The position numbers were made by a program, and so were the translations under genes. Shown here piece by piece: positions 33,900-42,142 of a DNA stretch of 64,000 nucleotides (positions are counted from its first letter, which is position 1; every line of letters starts with the position of its first letter). The notes under the pieces were generated by a model that was not told the DNA's origin, did not search any database, and saw only the letters and a list, made by a program, of their open reading frames with translations. Source of the DNA: an uncultured Candidatus Melainabacteria bacterium (GTDB lineage Bacteria; Cyanobacteriota; Vampirovibrionia; Gastranaerophilales; Gastranaerophilaceae); the NCBI GenBank assembly GCA_934754775.1, contig CAKVIM010000001.1, forward strand, positions 124,001 through 188,000, in the 5' to 3' direction.

Positions 33900-35060
33900 T
33901 TAATTCTCCTTAAACTCGACCTTATCTCCTTCTTTAAGATTGTCGGTCACGTTCGTGATTAGTTTTTCATTTCCGCTTAAACCTTCCAAAATTTCGACTT
34001 TGTCGCCAAAATCTCGACCTTGCTTAACTTTGATAAAATGTACGGTTGAATTCGGTTTAATCTCTGCTACATATTGGTCAGGAGAATTGAATGTAACAAG
34101 ACAGGCAGGATTTATGGTCAAATATTTTTGTTTGTCTTTGATATCAATATTGGTTTTAACGTACAAACCGCTATATAGTCCTGATTTTCCGTCGTTTGGG
34201 ATAATTAATGCGACTTCCATTGAACGTGAAACATTGTCAAGTTTTCCTGATATTTGCGAAATGTAGCCCTTGAACTTCTGGCTCGGATTTTCCGGAATGT
34301 AGACTTCTACAGCTTGTCCGTCTTTGATAAATCTTACATAATTTTGCGGAACAAAGATTGTTGCACGAAATTTATCTATCTGTTGGATTTCAAAAAGGCT
34401 TGTGCTTGTTGAACTTCCGCCCGAAACGACGTTTGCTCCCGCATCAATATTGTACTTGCTGATTACTCCGTCAAACGGTGCAACGACATTTTTGTAACTT
34501 TGTAGTGCTGTGAGTCTGTTTAAATCCTGTTTTGCTTTATCCACATCTGCTTGTGCGGCAAGATAATTCATCTCAGAAGTTTTGAATTCGTTATATTTCG
34601 CTTCCAAATCCTGTCTTGAGATTGCTCCGTCCATAGAAGAGTTCTTGTATCTTTCGTAAGTTTGTTTTGCAAAATTGTACTGATATTTTGTTTCCATCAA
34701 ATGTTTTTCTGCAGAAATCAGAGCAGATTTTGCACTTGCAGCTTCTGCGTCCAAGTCAGGTGTGTCAATTTTTGCAAGCAATTGACCTTTCTTGACGTGA
34801 TCGCCGAGCTGAACACATCTTTCTGAAACAAGCCCGTTGATTCTTGAAAATAATTCTGTCTGCAAATACGGTTTCAGTTCGCCGGCTAGTTCTAAGCCGT
34901 CCTCACCGTTTGTTAAAATCGGTTTCTCAAGGATAGCGACATATTTTGATTCCCTTGCGTTAATCGTTGTTGTTATGAAACGCACGATTTTTGGTATTAC
35001 GCCAATAAGGAATAAAACCAAAACGATTGCAATTATAATATTTTTTCTATTAATCTTCAT
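33900..35060 (-). CDS. RND efflux periplasmic adaptor (membrane fusion protein)
   Basis: The 386-aa HlyD/AcrA-family adaptor has an N-terminal TM (IIIAIVLVLFLIGVIPKIV), lipoyl halves (ERCVQLGDHVKKGQLLAKIDTPDLDAE and VVAPFDGVISKYNIDAGANV), a helical hairpin of ~80 residues and a C-terminal beta-barrel/membrane-proximal domain (VKQGRDFGDKVEILEGLSGNEKLIT). It is the third gene of the pump operon, overlapping the RND gene by 11 bp. Confidence 0.93.
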   Translation of the reverse strand: MKINRKNIIIAIVLVLFLIGVIPKIVRFITTTINARESKYVAILEKPILTNGEDGLELAGELKPYLQTELFSRINGLVSERCVQLGDHVKKGQLLAKIDTPDLDAEAASAKSALISAEKHLMETKYQYNFAKQTYERYKNSSMDGAISRQDLEAKYNEFKTSEMNYLAAQADVDKAKQDLNRLTALQSYKNVVAPFDGVISKYNIDAGANVVSGGSSTSTSLFEIQQIDKFRATIFVPQNYVRFIKDGQAVEVYIPENPSQKFKGYISQISGKLDNVSRSMEVALIIPNDGKSGLYSGLYVKTNIDIKDKQKYLTINPACLVTFNSPDQYVAEIKPNSTVHFIKVKQGRDFGDKVEILEGLSGNEKLITNVTDNLKEGDKVEFKEN

Positions 35061-38000
35061 TCATTACCTCGAATTTTTTGTTTTTGTTAAATATTGCAAA
35101 TAATAACGGAACGATTATTAGAGTTGCAAAAGTTGCAAACAACAAACCGCCGATTACTGTACGCCCGATAGGTGCGTTTTGTTCACCGCCTTCACCAATT
35201 CCCAATGCCATTGGTAACATACCCAAAATCATAGCGGATGCGGTCATTATAACAGGTCGAATTCTTGTAAAGCCTGCTTGAATTGCAGCTTGCGTTGAAG
35301 TGTAGCCTTCTTTCATTTTGTCTGTAGCGAATGATACGACAAGGATTGAGTTTGCACAAGATACCCCGACAGCCATAATAGAGCCCATAAGAGCTTGAAC
35401 GCTAAATGTTGTATCTGTTACGAATAACATCCAAATAATTCCCGCTAACGCTAGCGGTACAGGCGTTATGATGATAAACGGATTTCTCCAAGATTGGAAG
35501 TTGACTACAATCAGCAAATAGACCAGAATTAGTGCAAGCATCAAGCCTGAAAGCAGGGAAGAGAACACGTAATTCATTGATTTTGCTTGACCTAACAGGT
35601 TGATAAATGTTCCTCTAGGAGCGTCTTTTTCGTATTTTTTGATAACTTTGTTTACGTCACTTGAAACTCCTGCCAAATCACGGTCTTGAAGGTTTACAAG
35701 TATGTCGAATACCGGCATGATATCGTAGTGGTTTACGACACTTGATGTTTCGCTTGAGCTTACAGACGCAATATTGGCAAGCCTTACAGGGTTGTTGTTT
35801 GCGTAAGCTACAGGAATATCTGTAACATTCTTCACTGTATCTACGTTAAATTGTGGTACACGCAAAGCCAAGATGTAGTTAACGCCGTTGGTTGGGTCAA
35901 CCCAATAGTTTGGAGCAACTTGTCCGCTTGAAGTCAAGGCGGTCAATACGTTTCTGGAAACTGTCTCCTGCGAAAGATTCATCATGCTTGCTCTTGTTTT
36001 ATCAACATTAATCTTAATTTCAGGCGTGTCGGTGATTTGGTGGATGTGTGCGTCAGCAACACCACGTATTTTCTTAACATCAGCCAACATTTTTTGAGCA
36101 AGTGCATAATTTTCTTTGACATTTTTGCCCTGTATCTGAATATCGATAGGTGAAGCCAAACCGAAGTTCAGGATTTTGCCGACCATATCAGCGTTTTGGA
36201 AGAAGAATGTCATGTCAGGAAACTCTTTATTAAGATTTTTTCTGAGCTTTTTGACGTACGTTTTAGTCGGTCTGTGCTTAGCACTAAGTGCAATAAGAAT
36301 TTCTCCGTCACCAACCCCGATTTGCGAGTTGTCCATAAACGCAAGGTTCAAGCTACTTGCCGGAAGCCCGATATTATCAAGGATTGTGTCAAGTTCGCTT
36401 GCCGGAATTGTCTTTTTGATTACATCCTCAACTTTTGTGAACTCTCTTGCGGTTTCTTCAATTCTTGTTCCGTGCGGTGCGTAAACGTGAAGTCTGATTT
36501 GTCCTGCGTCAACTTCAGGGAAGAAATTTTCTCCGATAAATGGAGTCAGAATTAAGGCTGATAGGACGATTAAACCGTATACAACTGCGATTTTTTTCGG
36601 CTTTCGCATAATCATTCTAACGAGGAATTTTTTGTAATTAGCACGAAATTTCGTAAAATTAGTGTTAATAAAATTATTAATCTTGTACAAAATCGAAGAG
36701 GTGCTTAGTGTTTCTTTTTTCTTGAGTAATTTATCTACAAGCACAGGCACTAACGTGTTTGAAAGCATGTATGAGCCGAGCATTGAGAATATTACTGACA
36801 TAGCAAGCGGAATGAACAAATATTTTGTTGCACCTTCCATCAAAAAGATTGGTGCGAAAACCGTACAAATAGAGAGTGTTGATACAAATGTCGGTGTTGC
36901 AACTTCGCTCGCTGATTTGTAGATAACTTCTTTAATCGGTTCATATGGCATTGCTTCTTTGTTACGCAAAATGTTTTCAATTACAACGGTTGCGTTATCT
37001 ACAAGCATACCAATTGCAAGCCCCAAGCCGCTCAAGGACATCATGTTTATTGTCTGACCGCACAGTGACGAACATATCACCGCAAACAGAACCGAAAGCG
37101 GAATTGATATAGCGATGATAAACGTTGAACGCACGCTTCCTAAAAAAATCAAAATCATTAATGCGGTTAAAATTGCTGCCAATGTTCCGGAGAAGATTAC
37201 ATCTCGGATTGACGCTTTTACGAAAATTGATTGGTCAAACAAAACCTGCATTTTAATTTCTTTCGGAATAGTTTTTGCAATCGTCGGGAGCAATTTTTTT
37301 GTGCCGTCAACAACGCTTAAAGATGAAACCGAACCGGATTTGTAAACTGTCATCAAAGAACCGGCTGCACCGTTTTCACGCACGATATTTGTCTGAATAG
37401 CGTTTCCGTCGTGGATATATCCGATGTCAGACAGGTAAACAACCTGATTTGTTTTTGGTGAAACAATCGGGAAATTATTCATCTCTTCGACAGTTGAGCT
37501 TGCGTTATTCAGTGAAATTAAGTAATCTTTGTCACCGATTTTGGTGTTACCTGACGGAATAATTACATTTTGACCTGCAACAGCTTTTGTTACGTCAGCA
37601 GGCGTAAGCCCTCTGGCTTCCATTTTTTGCATATCCAAATCAACGATAATTTGACGAACTTTTCCGCCCATTGGAAGTGGAGCCTGAGCACCTTCAACTT
37701 TTGTCAATTGAACTTTAATGTTGTTTTGTGCATAGTCTGTAACCTTCTGAATTGGGAGTTTTAGCGAAGAAATTACGACTTGCAAAACAGGAATTGTGGT
37801 TGGCTTGTATTTCAAAATGTTTGGCGGCATAATCCCGCTTGGCATAGTTTTCATACAAACGTGCGAAGTTGCACTGACCTGCGTAATTCCTGTATTTATG
37901 TCAGAGCCGGGGTGAAGAAATACTCTGATTACACCAGCACCCAAAAGTGACTGTGATTCAATGTGTTCGACGTTGTCGACACTTGTAACATAAGCTCTTT

Positions 38001-38205
38001 CGGCGATTGTAACGATTCTGCGTTCAATATCTTTGGCAGGCATACCTGTGTAGGTCCAAACCGCTGTTACAACAGGGGTGTTGATTTCAGGGAAAATATC
38101 AATCGGAGTTTTTGAAATCGTAACTAAGCCCATAATCAAAATGAACAATGCCATTACGATTACGGTGTAGTAATATTTTAAAACCATTTTCATGAAGTTT
38201 TTCAT
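35050..38205 (-). CDS. RND multidrug/metal efflux permease
   Basis: The 1051-aa inner-membrane proton antiporter of the AcrB/CusA superfamily has 12 TMs in two halves with large periplasmic loops. Visible motifs are TPIDIFPEINTPVVTAVWTYTGMPAKDIE near the N-terminus, GLGLAIGMLVDNATVVIENILRNKEA (TM4 with the proton-relay Asp) and MGSIMAVGVSCANSILVV (TM10; here Cys-Ala-Asn where the motif is often KNAI/VNAI). Substrate unknown. It overlaps the upstream TolC-like gene by 4 bp (ATGA). Confidence 0.95.
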   Translation of the reverse strand: MKNFMKMVLKYYYTVIVMALFILIMGLVTISKTPIDIFPEINTPVVTAVWTYTGMPAKDIERRIVTIAERAYVTSVDNVEHIESQSLLGAGVIRVFLHPGSDINTGITQVSATSHVCMKTMPSGIMPPNILKYKPTTIPVLQVVISSLKLPIQKVTDYAQNNIKVQLTKVEGAQAPLPMGGKVRQIIVDLDMQKMEARGLTPADVTKAVAGQNVIIPSGNTKIGDKDYLISLNNASSTVEEMNNFPIVSPKTNQVVYLSDIGYIHDGNAIQTNIVRENGAAGSLMTVYKSGSVSSLSVVDGTKKLLPTIAKTIPKEIKMQVLFDQSIFVKASIRDVIFSGTLAAILTALMILIFLGSVRSTFIIAISIPLSVLFAVICSSLCGQTINMMSLSGLGLAIGMLVDNATVVIENILRNKEAMPYEPIKEVIYKSASEVATPTFVSTLSICTVFAPIFLMEGATKYLFIPLAMSVIFSMLGSYMLSNTLVPVLVDKLLKKKETLSTSSILYKINNFINTNFTKFRANYKKFLVRMIMRKPKKIAVVYGLIVLSALILTPFIGENFFPEVDAGQIRLHVYAPHGTRIEETAREFTKVEDVIKKTIPASELDTILDNIGLPASSLNLAFMDNSQIGVGDGEILIALSAKHRPTKTYVKKLRKNLNKEFPDMTFFFQNADMVGKILNFGLASPIDIQIQGKNVKENYALAQKMLADVKKIRGVADAHIHQITDTPEIKINVDKTRASMMNLSQETVSRNVLTALTSSGQVAPNYWVDPTNGVNYILALRVPQFNVDTVKNVTDIPVAYANNNPVRLANIASVSSSETSSVVNHYDIMPVFDILVNLQDRDLAGVSSDVNKVIKKYEKDAPRGTFINLLGQAKSMNYVFSSLLSGLMLALILVYLLIVVNFQSWRNPFIIITPVPLALAGIIWMLFVTDTTFSVQALMGSIMAVGVSCANSILVVSFATDKMKEGYTSTQAAIQAGFTRIRPVIMTASAMILGMLPMALGIGEGGEQNAPIGRTVIGGLLFATFATLIIVPLLFAIFNKNKKFEVMNED

Positions 38206-39581
38206 TCGATTTCGCTCCCCAATGATTTGTAAATATCTACCGTGTCAACAAGCGAGCTGATTTTGGCGTTATACATAGAATTCTCGTTAAGTAAAACTTT
38301 TCTCCTTGCTGCGAGTTCGTCAATCTTGTTGCCTGTACCGTTGGTGTATCTTATGTTTGCGACATTGTAAAAGTGGTTAGACTTTTCAATTGCACCGTTA
38401 AAGCCTTCGTAGGAGTTGTAATCCGTTTTCAGGCTTGATAATGCGTTTTCGATTTCGCAAAAAGCATTCAAAAGCACGTTGTTATACTGGTGCAACTTTT
38501 CAATCGCAACTTCTTTGTTGTATCTAAGATAAGCCGTTTTGTATCCGCCTGTGTACAAATCCAATAATAGCCCTGCTCCCAGCTGGTATACTGTGCTGTT
38601 CCAATCGAAAATCCTGCCTGCGTCAATTGCCTCAAACCCAACCATTTCGTTCAAATTAATTGATGGCAAGAACATCTTTTTTGCGACTCTGACATCGAGT
38701 GCCGCCTTTTTTATGCCGTATTCCGCTTGAATTACGTCCGGACGGTTGAAAATTAAATCAGATGAAATATTTTTGTTCACATCAAACGGGAACTGCAAAT
38801 TATCTATTTGGCTTCGCTCAATATCGTTTCCGCCTTCCGGTGAAACCCCTCTCAACACTGCGAATTGGTGGAGCAAGATTTCTCTGCGTTTCAAAAGTGT
38901 GTTGAGTTCGTTTTTGTACACGACTTCTTCGTATTCAGTGGTATAAAGATTGTCGTACGCAATAATTCCGCCGTCATAAAGCTGTTGCTTTAGTCGAATT
39001 GTTTCGTTGATATTTGAGATTAGTTCTTCATAATTTTCAATCAACGCATCGGTCAAAACTATGTTGAAATAAGACGCTACGACTTCAGAAGTTACGGCAA
39101 GTTTTGCGATATTCAAATCTTCTTTGCTGATTTTGACGTTGTATTTTGAGGATTTAACTTTGTCAGATAGTTTTCCGAAAATATCAAGCTCCCAATTCAG
39201 CATTAGCGGGAAGTACAGGTGGTTTCCGCTGCCGAATTTTCCGCTCCAGCGAGAAATTGTTTTGAACGGGTAAATACTTGGATTGACGCTAAGTTGCGGA
39301 AGTCTTTGGGCATTAATTGTTCCTAAGATTGCTTCTGATTCGCGAACACGATTTGTTGCAATTTTGAGGTTGAAATTATTTTCCAAAGCTTCTTGAATAT
39401 ATCCGTTCAAAAGCTCGTCTTGGTAGTTTTCCCAGTATGGTTGCAGCGTAAAAGTTTTGTCAGGTTCGTTTTTGCTTTTGTTAATCTGAACATCATACGT
39501 GTCTTTGGAGTCGATAGCAAAAACCGCTCCCTGAGTTGATATTAGACAACATAATAAAATTGCTGTAACAATCTTCTTCAT
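38202..39581 (-). CDS. Outer-membrane efflux factor of the RND operon
   Basis: The 459-aa TolC/NodT-type channel has signal peptide MKKIVTAILLCCLISTQGAVFA, then YWENYQDELLNGYIQEALENNFNLKIATNRVRE, a conserved SSDLIFNRPDVIQAEYGIKKAALDVRVAKKMFLPSINL and the second repeat with YRYNKE... It lacks a lipobox. First gene of the outer-factor/RND/adaptor operon. It differs from the other TolC-like protein in the window (about the same length, low similarity by eye). A TATAAT and weak TTGGGA site lie upstream. Confidence 0.92.
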   Translation of the reverse strand: MKKIVTAILLCCLISTQGAVFAIDSKDTYDVQINKSKNEPDKTFTLQPYWENYQDELLNGYIQEALENNFNLKIATNRVRESEAILGTINAQRLPQLSVNPSIYPFKTISRWSGKFGSGNHLYFPLMLNWELDIFGKLSDKVKSSKYNVKISKEDLNIAKLAVTSEVVASYFNIVLTDALIENYEELISNINETIRLKQQLYDGGIIAYDNLYTTEYEEVVYKNELNTLLKRREILLHQFAVLRGVSPEGGNDIERSQIDNLQFPFDVNKNISSDLIFNRPDVIQAEYGIKKAALDVRVAKKMFLPSINLNEMVGFEAIDAGRIFDWNSTVYQLGAGLLLDLYTGGYKTAYLRYNKEVAIEKLHQYNNVLLNAFCEIENALSSLKTDYNSYEGFNGAIEKSNHFYNVANIRYTNGTGNKIDELAARRKVLLNENSMYNAKISSLVDTVDIYKSLGSEIE

Positions 39582-39674
39582 AAATATATCCCAATCTTTA
39601 TAATTATATTCGCTAATTATGAATTGTATAGTTATATTGTATAAAATATTTGTTAAGTTTTTGTTAGATTAACT

Positions 39675-39912
39675 TTCTCCTGTAAGGAGAGGTTGATGTC
39701 TTATCAAAAGAACACTTTTAGCACGTTCCCTCTCCTTTTGGAGAGGGAACATGCTAAAGATGCTCAATTGGTTATTGTTGGGGTGAAATCTCTACTTACA
39801 TTTTTATTAATATAGGTGAACGACCTTGGTCATTCCCTCTCCTTACAGGAGAGGGTTAGGGTGAGGTGTGTGAACTTTATGAATGCGGGTGAGGTGTCAA
39901 CTCGCAAGAGGC
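39675..39912. repeat. Dispersed GAGAGGG repeat element (copy 4)
   Basis: Hairpins CTCCTGTAAGGAG (~39677), a perfect GTTCCCTCTCC/GGAGAGGGAAC (39725-39750) and CCCTCTCC/GGAGAGGG (~39834-39855) followed by TTAGGGTGAGGTG and GCGGGTGAGGTGTCAACTCGCAAGAGG. It fills most of the 361-bp gap before mazG; no gene is seen. Confidence 0.8.
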
Positions 39913-39930
39913 AAACTAATTTTTTTGCTA

Positions 39931-39942
39931 TATAATAAAAAT
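39931..39942 (+). promoter_or_regulatory. mazG promoter -10, leaderless arrangement
   Basis: TATAAT (39931-39936) plus six bases (AAAAAT), then the ATG at 39943. Confidence 0.65.
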
Positions 39943-40713
39943 ATGAAGTATCCGAATTTAGAAAAATTGGTTGATATAATTGCAGTCCTAAGAAGTGAAA
40001 ACGGCTGTGAGTGGGATAGAGAGCAAACTCATAAGTCTTTGCGTCCGAATATGTTGGAAGAAGCTTATGAAGCAGTCGATGCAATTGATGATGGTGATAT
40101 TTCAAATTTGAGAGAAGAATTGGGCGATGTTTTGTTGCAAGTAGTTTTGCACTCTCAAATTGCAAAAGATAATGGTGAATTCGATATAGAAGATGTGGCA
40201 AAAGAGCTTTCTGACAAGCTAATTCATCGTCATCCGCACGTTTTTGGGAGCCAAAAAGTTCATTCGACACAAGAGATTTTGGATAATTGGGATAAGTTGA
40301 AAAAAGAAGAAAAAACTTATCGTAAATCTGTCCTAGACGGGATTTCAAAATCGCAATCAGCATTAATGGCTGCTCAAAAAATCAGTAAAAAAGTTGTTAA
40401 AGTCGGGTTTGAATGGGATTCAGTGGAGAGTCTGAAAGATTGTATCAAATCTGAATACGAAGAGTTTAACGAAGCTGTTAAATCAGGCGATAAAGACCAC
40501 ATGGAAGATGAAATGGGCGATATATTTTTTGCAACGGTTAATCTTGCAAGGTGGTACAAAATTGACGCAGAACAGGCTTTATTGAGAGCGAACAAGAAAT
40601 TTATGAAACGTTTCCGCAAAATGGAAGAAATTAAGACTAAGCCATTTGAGGAATATACGTTTGAAGAATTTAACAATTTGTGGAAACAGGCTAAAATTGA
40701 GCTTGAAAAATAA
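39943..40713 (+). CDS. mazG: Nucleoside triphosphate pyrophosphohydrolase MazG
   Basis: It hydrolyses NTPs to NMP and pyrophosphate, clearing aberrant nucleotides. The 256-aa protein contains two MazG domains: GCEWDREQTHKSLRPNMLEEAYEAVDAID...LREELGDVLLQVVLH (N-terminal, EExxE...ExxD metal site) and KVGFEWDSVESL...EYEEFNEAV...MEDEMGDIFFATVNLARW (C-terminal, active-site type). ATG 39943 matches the family start and the leaderless promoter. ppiC-like and DMT permease genes follow on the same strand at 23 and 2 bp. Confidence 0.95.
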   Translation: MKYPNLEKLVDIIAVLRSENGCEWDREQTHKSLRPNMLEEAYEAVDAIDDGDISNLREELGDVLLQVVLHSQIAKDNGEFDIEDVAKELSDKLIHRHPHVFGSQKVHSTQEILDNWDKLKKEEKTYRKSVLDGISKSQSALMAAQKISKKVVKVGFEWDSVESLKDCIKSEYEEFNEAVKSGDKDHMEDEMGDIFFATVNLARWYKIDAEQALLRANKKFMKRFRKMEEIKTKPFEEYTFEEFNNLWKQAKIELEK

Positions 40714-40736
40714 TTAGAAAATAAGAGGGGTTTAAG

Positions 40737-41081
40737 ATGAAAAAACTATTGTCTGCACTGTTTTTGCTAATGCTAAGTTGCACAATTGCTTCCGCAGAAG
40801 AATTCAACACGGTTTGTGCAAGCCACATCCTTGTTCCGACGGAAATGGACGCAATCAAGCTTAGAAGCCAAATCAAAGATTATAGCGATTTTCAATATTA
40901 TGCAAGAATTTATTCAAAATGCCCATCAGGTAGAAACGGCGGAGATTTGGGCTGTTTCTCGAGGGGTCAAATGGTGAAACCGTTCGAAGAAGCTGCATTC
41001 GGTGGGAAAATCGGTGAAGTTTCGGCACCTGTTAAAACTCAATTTGGGTATCATTTGTTGTGGGTAACTAAGAAGTACTAA
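40737..41081 (+). CDS. Exported parvulin-type peptidyl-prolyl isomerase
   Basis: The 114-aa protein has a signal peptide (MKKLLSALFLLMLSCTIASA) and one compact rotamase domain: ASHILVPTEMDAIKLRSQI, YSKCPSGRNGGDLGCFSRGQMVKPFEEAAF and APVKTQFGYHLLWV, the standard PpiC motifs. It has no SurA-type chaperone arms. Probably periplasmic protein folding. AGAGGGG precedes the ATG; second gene of a mazG-ppiC-DMT string. Confidence 0.92.
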   Translation: MKKLLSALFLLMLSCTIASAEEFNTVCASHILVPTEMDAIKLRSQIKDYSDFQYYARIYSKCPSGRNGGDLGCFSRGQMVKPFEEAAFGGKIGEVSAPVKTQFGYHLLWVTKKY

Positions 41082-41083
41082 TA

Positions 41084-41971
41084 ATGAAGAACAAAATCTT
41101 AGGAAATCTGGCGTTATTATTGACTGCTCTGATTTGGGGGCTATCATTTGTGGCACAAAGAGAAGGAATGGAACATGTGGGACCGTTCACGTTTAATGCT
41201 GTCAGAAGTTTTCTTGGCGGCTTAAGCCTTTTGCCCGTGATTGCTTGGTCAAAACTTTCGCATCCGGATACCAGAACTCCGCAGATAAGACATTATCAGC
41301 ACGTTAACCTTGCGAGAGCCGGTATTGCTTGTGGTGTCGCACTTTTTATTGCAATGAGTATTCAGCAGTATTGTATGCAATTCGTTGCAGCTGGAAAAGC
41401 AGGTTTTATAAGTGCTTTGTATGTAGTTTTTGTTCCGATTATAACGATTTTGCTTGGTGATAGGTTGAGTAAAAACATTGTGGCGAGCGTCGGACTTGCA
41501 GTAGTGGGTTTGTATTTGCTTTGTTATAAGGCAGGCAGCGGGTTTGGGGTTTACGATTTGCTGCTTTTAGCAGGAGCATTATTCTACGGAATCCATATTC
41601 TTGTGGTTAATTTTTATTCTGACAAAGTGCAGGCGACAAAAGCTTGTTGTATTCAATTTTTTGTGGTCGGATTGTTGTCTGCGTTTTTGATGTTTTTGTT
41701 TGAGACCCCGACAATAGTTTCTATAATTTCTTGTAAAATTTCTTTGTTATACGCCGGAATTTTGACTTGTGGCGTGGCATATACGTTGCAAATTTTTGGT
41801 CAAAAGAATACCAAACCAACAATTGCGTCTATAATTTTGAGCTTAGAATCTGTGTTTGCAGTGCTTGGCGGAGCGTTAATCCTTGGTGAAACAATGAGCC
41901 CTAAGGAAATTACAGGCTGTGTGTTTATGATTTCTGCTGTAATTCTTTCCAACATAAAAATCGAAAAATAA
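41084..41971 (+). CDS. EamA/DMT-superfamily permease
   Basis: The 295-aa protein has ten hydrophobic segments in two EamA repeats; LTALIWGLSFVAQREGMEHVGPFTFNAVRSFLGG is the canonical start (WGxxF...R) and the second repeat ends SLESVFAVLGGALILGETMSPKEITGCVFMISAVI. Members export amino acids or metabolites; the substrate cannot be predicted. It starts 2 bp after the parvulin stop. Confidence 0.9.
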   Translation: MKNKILGNLALLLTALIWGLSFVAQREGMEHVGPFTFNAVRSFLGGLSLLPVIAWSKLSHPDTRTPQIRHYQHVNLARAGIACGVALFIAMSIQQYCMQFVAAGKAGFISALYVVFVPIITILLGDRLSKNIVASVGLAVVGLYLLCYKAGSGFGVYDLLLLAGALFYGIHILVVNFYSDKVQATKACCIQFFVVGLLSAFLMFLFETPTIVSIISCKISLLYAGILTCGVAYTLQIFGQKNTKPTIASIILSLESVFAVLGGALILGETMSPKEITGCVFMISAVILSNIKIEK

Positions 41972-42142
41972 AATATTCACTAATCCCCCAGTTGGACTCT
42001 CTTTTTTGGTAATGTTTTAATTTCTGAAAAATTCCATAATTTAGGAGTTAAACAAAGTTTAGAAGCTTTCTTCTACGCAACCGAAGTTAGCTTATAAGCC
42101 ATTAAATCACCTATTGAAAGGTTATTTACAAAGGAGGTCAAA

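Noticed and set aside
39830..40363. 177-codon minus-strand frame
   Set aside because: It runs antisense through mazG and into a GAGAGGG repeat element; composition is His/Leu/Ser-rich shadow sequence with no family features.
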